A stretch of DNA of 64,000 bases from Lasiodiplodia sp. COLG20 (taxonomy: Eukaryota > Ascomycota > Dothideomycetes > Botryosphaeriales > Botryosphaeriaceae): contig VNWV01000006.1 in the NCBI GenBank assembly GCA_009801085.1, positions 2,356,001 to 2,420,000 of the forward strand. Direction: 5' to 3'. The notes below the pieces were generated by a model. It did no database searches and was not told the origin of the DNA. It saw only the letters and a program-made list of their open reading frames with translations. The position numbers and the translations under genes are program-made. Every line of letters starts with the position of its first letter. Positions within the stretch are counted from its first letter, which is position 1. Positions 10,645 through 20,245 of the stretch are shown here, piece by piece.

Positions 10645-11169
10645 AGAGGGTTCAGCGCACTGAGGGGTGGTAAACGCATTTGGACACTCCCGTAGACTAC
10701 TGCACAGTCTTTTGCTAGGCCACACAGTCTTTACCGTTTACGCAATGGATCCGTTGTTATTTACAATCACCGTGCCAATGTTCTTGAGGTTTCGTAAGAT
10801 GCTCCTGTGCATTATAGTTGATACGCTCAAGCACTAGTCGTATATTTAGCCTTTAAGTAGACCCCGAAAAGTAGGTGCTTGATCTTCGCAAGTCCAGGCA
10901 AGTCACATCTCATCGTCAAATGTCTGTTCTTTGTACATACTACCTCTATGCTTTCGTCGGCGTTGAGCACCGATCAAATTTAAATCTTTGCAGATATGTC
11001 AGAACGTGAACCATCTACAAAATGTAGATCATTACCTCCTTGCGGTTCCTTTGATGGTAACGTCTATCGCAGTTGGTGGTGATCGTGAATGCATGCAGGC
11101 TGGCATGCTGAGCGTGAAGGAGGGTTGCTGAGAAGCGTGTCCCCATCATCTGCTATGACTACGCTAAGT
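10645..11169. other. Intergenic between family members B and C
   Basis: No gene or decayed extra family copy could be recognised. Confidence 0.35.
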
Positions 11170-11310
11170 CGTTCCACGGTTCGGGATTCCGCTTCCAGGG
11201 GCTCCGCTGCCCGGAGCTTCCTTATTCGTTGTTCCGCTGCTCATAGCCCCGCTGCTTTCTGTAGTTCCGTTACTTGTAATTCCGTGGCTTGTATTTTCGC
11301 TATCTGTACT
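11170..11310. repeat. Degenerate 15-bp tandem repeat
   Basis: About nine imperfect units resembling TARTTCCGCTGCTTG run through this stretch (for example TTGTTCCGCTGCTCA, TAGCCCCGCTGCTTT, TAGTTCCGTTACTTG, TAATTCCGTGGCTTG). The 3-fold period leaves the minus strand open and Ser/Gly/Thr-rich. It may be a fragment of a repeat-coding gene or simply a minisatellite. It lies about 165 bp before secreted-protein gene C. Confidence 0.6.
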
Positions 11311-11386
11311 CAAATCTGTAGGGGTCCTATGCCCTCCATCATGCAGACCCGCAGTCACCCCCAACACATCTCTCAACAGAACTGTG

Positions 11387-11394
11387 TATATATA
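11387..11394 (+). promoter_or_regulatory. TATA box of family member C
   Basis: TATATATA lies 89 bp before the ATG at 11476, a spacing close to that in member B. Confidence 0.5.
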
Positions 11395-11475
11395 CGCTCT
11401 TTCCACATCCGAGGTACAGTTTATCAACATTCTCCGCCACGTCTTGCGACCTCTACGATCAGACGTAACAGCAAT

Positions 11476-11837
11476 ATGCGGCTTAGCATCGTCTTTGTTC
11501 TCTTCCTACTCAGCATTGGCGTTGCTGCTATTTACTACGACTGTGAAGACGGTCATAAATCTTGCGGTGTACGTTATTACTACTTGCGGTGTTTCTGTAA
11601 TGAACGGTCTAACATTCTATTCGACTAGCAATGTAACGGTCATTCTTGTAAAGTCGGTCTCTGGAACCGGCATTGTTGTGGAGGCACCAGTGTAAGTATC
11701 GACGACGATATAGTGATAATTGAAGAAGCCAGTCCTAACGGTGTGTGTAGTGTATAGGCCAGGGTGGTGGAGACGGGGAGTACTGTGGATCTTATAGTGC
11801 ATGGACCTGTTATGAGTGCCCGATAAAGGTGGGCTGA
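11476..11837 (+). CDS. Small secreted Cys-rich protein, family member C (10 Cys)
   Basis: Three exons (11476-11568, 11629-11691, 11751-11837) encode 80 residues. The signal peptide is MRLSIVFVLFLLSIGVAA. Motifs are CEDGHKSCG, QCNGHSCK, HCCGGTS and CIGQGGGDGEYCGS, with final CYECPIKVG. The introns (60 and 59 bp, phase 0) match A and B in position. B and C are closest: same MRLSIV start, intact CC pair and C-terminal CxxC. It converges on the dioxygenase gene, with 94 bp between stops. Probably a recent local duplicate of B; function unknown. Confidence 0.85.
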
Positions 11838-11931
11838 AAGCATTGTGGTACCTGTTCATGGCAGGCGGGATTGGGCGATCTTGGGGGTTTCAAACACTGT
11901 GGGGAACCACGCAACTTGATTTTGCCAAACG

Positions 11932-13046
11932 CTATATCCCATCGTCGAATGTGTATGGCTTGCACCATCTCTGTACTCGCATCAGCTCTGGTCTTAGACA
12001 AAAATAACTTCTGGGCACTGACTGAGTCATAAGGCCGTGACGCATTCACAAAACGCAAATCCGTGCCGAGCCTGATCCGGTTCTCCGGGTCTTGATTGAT
12101 CGTAGACGCGTGGATCATGTGCGGCTTGTGGAACACAACGTCACCTGCCTCGTAAGCCGTCAAGAGCCACCGACTGTTGTGCTGTCGGGCAAACCCGGCG
12201 GGTCCGTCAGCAAGGAAGCCGGTAGTCATCATGTTACGATTGAACGCATCCTTGCGTTCCTCTTCGCTGAGACCAGCAGCAGCCGCTTCCTTTGCGAAGT
12301 CGTCCTCGAACTGCTGCCCGAGCTTGTCACCTGTGGGAACTACCTGTCAGTTGCCAGCGCCGAACTCCGGAACGCGATGCCAACATACCGTGTTCGAGGT
12401 AGATGAGGCCACCCCCCTCCAGACTCACGTCCCCAATCGGCACCCACGCCGTAACAGCGGTCGGCTCGCCATGCCTCAGAAAAATCTGATCATAATGCAC
12501 GCCGATCGCCCTGTTGCCGGGGATGTTGTTCCTCAACAACGTCCGCTGGAGCGGCAGCGTGTCTTTGCCCCACCCCGTGAGCTGCTTGACGAACGCGATG
12601 AGGGCCGGGTGCTTGCAGAGGCCGTCGGCGTACCAGGGTGCGTAGTGCGCGCTGAGCGCCAGGTCGACGAAGCTGGCCGAGTTGCTGCCACCACCCGGAC
12701 GGCCGCTGGCGCCGGCTGCGTTGGCGCCGATGCCCGGGAAATCTGCCTTGTCTTTTGCGGCGTCGAAAATGCCGTCGACTGGGTTGCTGCCGGGCTTGAG
12801 CACGCCGGATGGTTCTATCGTGGAGAAGTATTGTTCCCGCGCTTTGAGGACGTCGGCTCCGGGGAGGAGACCTTTGATGAAGAGATAACCCTCATTGTGG
12901 TATCTGTGGCGCAGTTCCTCAAGCGGCTCGTCTGCCCGTGACTGCCGAAGAAAGGTGATTTCTGATGGATCGAGGGGCCCGTCGTTGACATGTAGCTCAA
13001 GCTTGGAGAGGTCGGTGCTGTACAGCATCGTTTGGACTGAAGTCAT
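11932..13046 (-). CDS. Phytanoyl-CoA dioxygenase-like (PhyH) enzyme
   Basis: Three exons (13046-12389, 12330-12023, 11970-11932) join to 334 residues. The family is Fe(II)/2-oxoglutarate oxygenases. The iron motif is His184-x-Asp186 in GVHYDQIF. A distal His is expected within VVFHKPHMIHAST, followed by the Arg of RIRLGTDLRF, which should bind 2-oxoglutarate. The last exon is only 39 bp and supplies RWCKPYTFDDGI, matching the usual RW...DDGL terminus; this supports the unusual GTCAGT donor at 12022. No signal peptide, so intracellular. Substrate unknown; relatives hydroxylate acyl-CoAs or secondary metabolites. Confidence 0.85.
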
Positions 13047-14783
13047 ATTCGAATTTGCGAATAGCGATCAAGTGAATTGTCAAATTGGAGATTGACTGGA
13101 GCACAGAGATACTGTAGAGGCATCTCCCATGCATGCTTATAAACTTTTACAATAAGTATATCAATTCCTGTGAGGATCTTAATCGGGAAGCTCTTCGGAA
13201 ACAGTTACTTTCATGATGGATTATTGGAAAGTGGGCTTACTAGATCCATGGGGAAGCCCAAGGCCCAATGATATGTAAAGAAGTCATGATGACGCGGGGA
13301 AGATGGTGCGCCATCAAACGCTTGGGTGCAAGTCGACGCGGAGAGGCTGACCGGAAGCGCGATCGAAACCGCAATTTGCTCCGCGGCTGCATCTCCAGAT
13401 CGCCGCGCAAATGATGTACATACTCCGAACAATCCTGAATTGGTACATCTGCGCCGGACCTTACCGTTCAGCGTTCTTGACGAATCCGGCAAGTCCCATC
13501 TACTTCTTTTGTAACTCCCGGCTTCGGTATACCTGCCGTTTATTTCTTTTCGCAGCATTTCCAGCCGTCTTTTCCCAGACGCCAGATTGAAGAATAATGA
13601 TCATGGAGTGTAATGTATATCGGGATTCACTCCTAGCTTCTTCCACCCTGTATGTACAGTAGCTAATTTCCTTCCATTGGAACTAGACTATGTAACGCAA
13701 GCTGTGTCCTGCAATTAAGTCTAGTTTTCTACCAGTGTTTCGAGGGGAGGTACGCACATACTGCAGAGCTGTATAAATAGTGTGGGCAGGTGTTTGATAG
13801 TCAACATGCCTACTGATGAGCTAAATATGGGATTACAGGTACTGGTTGCGGTAACTTCCCCAGAAATATTTTTTCACTCTACCAAAAACCATTCTCTTTG
13901 AAAAATGATTTTTTTCATAACAACACTTCCCATCGTCTTAACGGCCATTCTCTATACATCGATGCCCTACCTGCAGCCTCAAATGCAAGCTCTCGATATC
14001 CCTGGAATTACCGCGAATGGTGAAAGCGTGGGAATGGTGGTGGACACGTGAGTGGCCGGTGGAGTTACTCATGGTATGTGCAAATGGCTGATGCAAGTGC
14101 ATATTCCCCATAGATAAAGAAACTGTAGTGGATATCGCCTCGGGTGAAAGGATGTCTAGCAGGGATGAGTGTATGATTCGGTATATACAGAATCTTTCTA
14201 CATTATCAATTTCCTGAATCGTCAGAAAGCACTGAGATGGAGCAGCCACGCGTGCTGTGGTAATCAAGCTTGCTAACGGATACAGTTCCCAGGAATAGTA
14301 GTATATCTTTGAACTTCCAGTCCGTATTTCCTGCCGGACTGTACATCCGCATTCAGGGCTCAGCACCGAAGGCCTCATCTTGGTATTGTCTACCAAGACA
14401 CATTGTTCTGTTCCGAGATGGCCCACTCTGGCAGGCGTTTTTACGCACTCCTGAGGTGTTCCGAAAATGGTATTAGCCAGCCTGATAGATTCCTGCTACG
14501 CCAAACAACGCTTAGCTCTGCTTTGCATCAGATACGCAGAGATAGCCGTATAGGTCGCTTAACCTTGGCGCGGGATCGATTCTCCGTTTACGTAGATATT
14601 CATTTACTGAATGGACTCGCTATGCTTAGAAAGATATTATTCTCCTTGTGGTCTCGGAACCTCCGCCGAACCCTGCAAAGCTCACATGTTTTAAAGCAGC
14701 ACAGGACATTGAAACAAAGTCAGTCATCACAGAGAACCAGTCAAATCAAATCACTCATACCTCTTTTCACAAGCGCAGCCAAC
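13047..14783. other. Intergenic, no gene recognised
   Basis: About 1.7 kb. Minus-strand frames at 13211-13558 and 13938-14426 have no recognisable features. A TATAAATA lies at about 13772. The frame of the downstream dehydratase is open back to 14403, but that extension has no homology signal and is probably leader. Confidence 0.35.
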
Positions 14784-15902
14784 ATGTCTGACCTGACCAT
14801 CGCTCGTATCGATGTCTTCCAACTCGACCTCCCTTACTCGGGCGGCGTATACCGCCTCTCCGGCGGCCGGGAGTACACGAGCTTCGACGCCACCATCGTC
14901 CGCATAACGACGCACAACGGCCTCGAAGGCTGGGGCGAAAGCACGCCTTTCGGCTCCACCTACGTCGCCTCGCACGCCCTCGGCGTCCGCGCCGGCATCG
15001 CCGAGATCGCACCCAAACTCATCGGCCTCGACCCGCGCCGCGTCGACCGCGTCAACGACGCCATGGACGCCGCGCTGGCCGGCCACGAGCACGCGAAGAC
15101 CGCCCTTGACATCGCATGCTGGGACGTCTTCGGCAAGGCCGTCGGCATGCCCGTGTGCGAGCTGCTCGGCGGCCGCACCGAGGACGCCATGCCAATCATC
15201 ACGTCCATCGGCGTCGACGAGCCCGACGCCATGCGCCGCCACGTCGCCGAGTACCGCGCAATGGGCACGGTCGGCCACTCGGTCAAGATCGCGGGCGACG
15301 AGCCGGCGGCCGACGCCGCGCGCATCGCAGCGTCGCTCGCGGACAAGCGGCCGGGGGAGTTCTTCCTCGTCGACGCGAACGGCGGGCTGACGGTCGAGTT
15401 CGCGCTGCGCATGCTCAGGCTGCTGCCGCCGGGGTTGGATTTCGTGCTCGAGAGTCCCTGCGCGACGTGGCGGGAGAGCGTGTCGCTCAGGCGCAGGACC
15501 GACGTGCCCATCATCTTCGACGAGCTCGCGACGAACGACGCGTCCATCGCGCAGCTCGTCGCCGGTGACGCGGCCGACGGCATCGGGCTCAAGATTTCCA
15601 AGGCGGGCGGGCTCACGAGGGGTCGGAGGCAGCGGGACATTTGCGTTGCTGCCGGCTGCACCATCAGTGTGCAGGACACTGTGGGGTCCGACATTGCGTT
15701 TGCGGCAATTGTGCATTTGGGCCAGACGGTGCCGAAGCGGAACTTGCGATGCATTTTGGAATGCAGGGATATGGTTACGCTCAAGACGGCTGATGGAGAC
15801 TTTCCCCTTCGCGACGGCCATGTGGTGGCGCCGAGTGCTCCGGGTCTCGGGATTGCGCCTCGCTTGGATGTGCTGGGAGAGCCTGTGGCTAGCTACTTTT
15901 AG
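14784..15902 (+). CDS. Enolase-superfamily enzyme, cis-3-hydroxy-L-proline dehydratase-like
   Basis: Single exon, 372 residues, starting at the ATG 14784 that begins the N-terminal capping domain. It is a mandelate racemase/muconate lactonizing type enzyme. EGWGESTPFGSTY (48-60), AKTALDIACWDVFGK (104-118), the catalytic Lys168 in SVK, and metal ligands Asp197 (VDANGG), Glu223 (LESP) and Asp246 (FDELAT) are all present, with Lys270 in LKISKAGG. These closely resemble bacterial cis-3-hydroxy-L-proline dehydratases, which make 1-pyrroline-2-carboxylate. It is much more GC-rich than its flanks and has no intron, compatible with a bacterial origin. The exact substrate needs testing; proline-betaine epimerases are close relatives. 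Confidence 0.8.
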   Translation: MSDLTIARIDVFQLDLPYSGGVYRLSGGREYTSFDATIVRITTHNGLEGWGESTPFGSTYVASHALGVRAGIAEIAPKLIGLDPRRVDRVNDAMDAALAGHEHAKTALDIACWDVFGKAVGMPVCELLGGRTEDAMPIITSIGVDEPDAMRRHVAEYRAMGTVGHSVKIAGDEPAADAARIAASLADKRPGEFFLVDANGGLTVEFALRMLRLLPPGLDFVLESPCATWRESVSLRRRTDVPIIFDELATNDASIAQLVAGDAADGIGLKISKAGGLTRGRRQRDICVAAGCTISVQDTVGSDIAFAAIVHLGQTVPKRNLRCILECRDMVTLKTADGDFPLRDGHVVAPSAPGLGIAPRLDVLGEPVASYF

Positions 15903-16413
15903 ATCGCATTGCTTTCCGTATGTAGTTATTGAAGTCGTTTGATTGTGTTGAAAACTGAATAGATCAGCCCTCAAAAGGGCACAAGTGAACAAGCAGATAA
16001 TGTACAAAAGACAAGGAAACAAACGAAGGTAAACCTATTGCGGACTAACTAAATGAGGAAATGTCTACAGACGAGTCTTCGTTCTTCAACAGATTATCAC
16101 TGCCTTTGTTCTCCATGGCAATCTACTGGGATACTGGACCCCTTTCGAGCAACGTTTTCCGCAGCTTGGGAAAATGCAGAGGAACGGAGACGCCGAAGCT
16201 GGGTGGCTTTCGGATGCCAGAGCCGAGTCTGCAGCGGCTCGGACCGCGCTCCCGAGGCCCCCCTCATTCTCACCTCATTCTCAACCCCGCCCTCCAAATA
16301 CGCCATCGATTTGTCATGCAGTCTGCTTAATAATATCCAGATATGAAGAAAAGCTCACCACGTCTTGAAGCATTCACAATTCCAGAGAGAACCGCTCTTT
16401 CCAGGAAACAGCC
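15903..16413. other. Intergenic between dehydratase and MDR genes
   Basis: No gene is seen. It holds the 3' end of the dehydratase gene and the promoter of the dehydrogenase. Confidence 0.4.
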
Positions 16414-17561
16414 ATGGCCAACATTCCCGTCACAACCCGCCGCGCCTACCGCCGGACCGACGACCACACCCCCGGCACGCCAAAGGTCAAACTCATCACC
16501 GAAGCCCTCCCGCTCCCGCTCACCTCGACCTCCGTCCTAATCAAAGTCCACGCCGTCTCTCTCAACTACCGCGACGCCAACATCGCCAATGGCGGTAACC
16601 CCTGGCCCGTGACTCCCCACGGCGTCCCGTGCAACGACGCCGCCGGCGAAGTCATCGCCGTCGGCGAGGGCGTGACGACCTTGTCACTCGGCGACCGCGT
16701 CGCGCCCATCGTCGACACGGAGAACCTCACCGGCCGCGAGTCGGCCCGCTCGTGGCTGGCCGCCGACGAGGACGGCGTGCTGGCGGACTACCTGGTGTTT
16801 GACGAGAAAAAGGTCTGCAGGCTGCCGCCCCATCTGGACTGGGTCCAGGCGAGCATCATCCCTTGCGCTGGCGTGACGGCGTGGGCGGCGCTGAAGGATG
16901 TGGGCTTCGGCAAGTCTGTCTTGATTCAAGGTACGTCTGCGATTTGCTGGGAGGCAGCGTCTGCTGATGGTTTGCAAGGCACGGGTGGAGTTAGTATGTT
17001 CGCGCTCAAGCTTGCGAGGGCGGCCGGGCTGAAGGTCATTTTGACTTCGTCGAGTGATGAGAAGCTCGAAAGCATGCGGGAGAAGTTTCCGAGCCCGCCA
17101 CTTTTGACTGTCAATTACGGCAAGAACCCGGCGTGGCATGAGGAGGTCCTGAAGCTTACTGATGGCGTTGGCGTCGATCTCGTGATTGAGGTTGGGGGAA
17201 CGCAGTCGCTCGTGAAGAGCTTAAAGTGTACGCGACGTGGCGGGGTGATTAGCCAAGTCGGCTATCTCAGTAAGCAGGATGTGAATGAGTTGTCCGAGCT
17301 CCTGCCGCTTTTGATTGATAGGAGAGTGAACTTGAGGTAAGAAAGTATTGCAATGTTGACGGCGGAGCTAACTTGGAGAACAGGGGAATCAATGCTGGGT
17401 CAAAGCAGGATATGGATGATCTTGTCGCTGCTATTTCTGCCACGCAAATGACGTTCGACGATATCATAGACAACGTGTATCCATTTGATAAGGCTGACGA
17501 GGCAATCGAATTTATCTGGCAGGGAAGGCAGGTAGGAAAGCTCGTCATTCGTCTGGATTAG
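16414..17561 (+). CDS. MDR-family NAD(P)-dependent alcohol dehydrogenase/quinone reductase-like
   Basis: Three exons (16414-16930, 16979-17336, 17384-17561) encode 350 residues. SLNYRDANIANG, PHGVPCNDAAGEVIAVGEGV and GDRV are typical of the medium-chain GroES-like domain. The Rossmann part begins VLIQGTGGVSMFALKLARAAG after the first intron is removed. VGYLSKQD and the C-terminal AIEFIWQGRQVGKLVI complete the fold. No structural or catalytic zinc-cysteine set is visible, favouring the zinc-independent quinone oxidoreductase branch. Intron 1 is 48 bp, a multiple of three, and has no stop, so its retention would insert 16 residues into the cofactor loop. Same strand as the dehydratase, 0.5 kb away. 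Confidence 0.85.
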
Positions 17562-18186
17562 TAATTAGGCCGCTCCGTTATCAATGCGAAGTTGCTACCT
17601 CTTACGAATTTGAACGTTGTGTGGCAAAGTATTGGCTGAGTATTTTTTGGTTTGGTCAGTTTCTCCATGATGATGGCGGAATTCTGACAGAAAATGTGTG
17701 GATGAAACGATGATTTCCATACTGATAAGAAGAATCAGAAATGACATAATGAAACGATAGATACATCTATCAGCAGCCAGAGAGCGGAATGTTCATCGAA
17801 ATTTCTCTGCCCGCGAGGAAAGAGATAAGGCGGGATCGATGTCCGAGCATTTTGCAGGGATCGGGACAAACGCGGGGTGATGCACAGCCTGGCCAACCCC
17901 GCAAGACAGCGGTCGGAGAGCATCCGATGCAGCTCTCTATATCATCCAATCCGCGCCAGAAACACACGAAAATCCCGATTCTCAGAATTGGGCGATGTAG
18001 ATCGCATGCGCCAGAAATTTCCTTTTCTGGTAGGCGAATGCGATTGGAAGGCTCAAAAGTGGCGTATTAAAACAGATGTTCCAAAGCTTGCAGGCTCTAC
18101 TCTCCGTAACTTTTTTATTTCACAAAAAGTCATCCCCTTTACCAAAAGCCCACCCTTTTGAATTACTTCAACAGCTTGTTGAAACA
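17562..18186. other. Intergenic, upstream of the amine oxidase gene
   Basis: No gene is seen. It includes the leader of the amine oxidase gene, whose frame is open back to 18076. Confidence 0.35.
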
Positions 18187-19686
18187 ATGTTCGACGTTGT
18201 CGTTGTCGGAGCCGGGCTGAGTGGTCTTCAAGCGGCGTATTCTGCTCAGAAAGCGGGGCTATCCGTCGTCGTTGTCGAGGCCAGGGACCGTGTCGGAGGA
18301 AAGGTATGGAGTGTGCCACTGGCTTCAAAACGTGGCTGCGCCGATCTGGGAGCTGCTTGGGTCAATGACACGCTTCAGAAGCGGGTTTGGTCTTACGTCG
18401 AGCAGTTCGGCCTGCAGGTAGTCAAGCAAAGGCTAGATGGCAAGGCCGTCATGGAGACAGAGCGAGGAGAGAGAATTGTGTACCCTTTTGGAATCACTCC
18501 AGAGGTGGGAATCCCATGTTCCAAACTATCAGTCTTGCTCATCTTGACTCCCCACTGACACGTTCAGCAGTTCACTCCGGAGGAGAAGAAGAACCTGGAA
18601 TTCATCCGCGACCACATCCAAGCTGCTTCACTGCGTCAAGAAGGCCCTCGCCCCGAAGACGACAATGTAACCCTTGACCAGTATGTCCGCAACCTTGGCG
18701 CCGGCCCCAAGACAGTGCAAATGATCAACCTCTGGGCTCGCGTCATGCACGGTCTCGAATCTTCCCAAGAGTCGGCGGCGTGGTTCATCGACTACTGCCG
18801 TCGCAACAAAGGGCTTCTGGCTGTCCGTGCAGATGATCACACAGGCGGCAACTACATGCGTATCACGACGGGTGAGTTATTCACGCCTCAGCTGAACGCC
18901 ACGGCCAAAGACTGACGTGGAACAGGAGCACAGCAAATTCCCATCGGCCTGGCAGGCTTGGTCGGAAGCAGCAACATCCACCTATCCTCCCCAGTGGCAT
19001 CTATCGAAGACCAGAAGTCTCGCGTCACCGTCACCACCACCACGGGCAAGACATTCGTCGCCAAGAAATGCATCGTTTCCCTTCCCAGCACCATGTACCA
19101 AGACCTCAACATCTCGCCACCCCTCCCCGCCCCCGTGCAGGAAGTCGCCAACGCGACGCTGCTGGGCCACTACAACAAGGCCATCGTCTGCTTCGACAAG
19201 CCGTGGTGGCGCGACCTGGGCTACAACGGCTTCGTCATGAGCTACAAGGGCCCCGTCGTCGTGGCCCGCGACACCAGCGTTGACGAGAAGAGGTTTTACG
19301 CTCTGACTTGCTTCGTCAACGGCAATGAGGGAGAAAAGTGGGGGAAGCTGTATCCGCATGAGCGGAGGAGGGTTGTGCTCGAGCAGCTGGCGGCGCTGTT
19401 CGATGTTGGTCCGGACTCGGAGGTGTACCGCCCGATTGAGTTCTTTGAGCAGATTTGGAAGCATGAGCCGTACAGCAAGGGTGCTTTGGCGCCGGTCACG
19501 GCAATTGGACACTACACCAAGTTTGACTCTGTGTACGGCAAGCCTGTGGGTAATGTGCACTTTGTGGGGACTGAGTTCTCAAAGGAGTGGAAAGGGTACA
19601 TGGAGGGAGCTCTTTGCTCCGGAGAGCAAGGTGCTAAGGAGGTTGTTGAGGGAATTCAGCAGCAGAAGCCAAGTGCTAGATTGTAG
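18187..19686 (+). CDS. Flavin-containing monoamine oxidase
   Basis: Three exons (18187-18504, 18571-18871, 18926-19686) give 459 residues. The N-terminus has the FAD-binding VVVVGAGLSGL (4-14) and VVEARDRVGGK with the acidic ribose-binding residue. Middle segments RMHGLESSQESAAWFIDYCR and KPWWRDLGYNG fit fungal amine oxidases. The C-terminal GTEFSKEWKGYMEGALCSGE is the flavin-contacting end. Enzymes of this family oxidise primary amines or polyamines to aldehydes, ammonia and H2O2. No signal peptide; the usual C-terminal peroxisomal tripeptide is not obvious (ends SARL, only loosely like a PTS1). An alternative acceptor 3 bp upstream (18567) would add one Gln. Confidence 0.87.
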
Positions 19687-20245
19687 GCCATTAGATGTTA
19701 ATTTGGCTTGGCGTTTATGAAATAGCGTTTATGCAATGCAGTTTCGAAGTGGAGGAATCAGTGCACCTATTGCCCTTTAGCGGCTGGTTGAAGTGGCGGT
19801 AAAGTGACATCGGGCACTAGCTGCATGTGTTTTAAAAGGGATATGGATAAATGATGTCACTTGGTTTGTATTTACAACAACATTAGCATCTTGTCAGTGT
19901 TATGTAGAGTCGAGCTCCCCAACTACCAGACAAAATTTTAGCCCCAACCAAACAAGTTTCTGTAAACACGGAGCTGTAGGCGACCGACAGTTGGTAATGT
20001 GAGAGTATAATAATACGCCTAAAACCATCGTTTATGAGCTGGCACTTTGATGAAGATTGTTACTATTAATCCTACTTTTTTGAGAGAATTAAAGCTGCCC
20101 CGAGAAGAACTACACGCTTCCAATTCATCACCACACCTGTGCCTCTTAGCCAGATGTATACTCTTAGCAACATGACATAGATATACAGAGCAGACTTTCA
20201 AGAGAAGAGAACAAAAATTAAAACAAGAAGGTCGTAAAGCAAGGC
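19687..20245. other. Intergenic between convergent genes
   Basis: Low-GC 3' flanks of the amine oxidase (plus) and aspartic-protease-like (minus) genes. No gene seen. Confidence 0.4.

Noticed and set aside
14960..16022. Long minus-strand open frames opposite the dehydratase gene
   Set aside because: They mirror the GC-rich codon bias of the plus-strand gene and have low-complexity compositions; the plus strand carries all family motifs.
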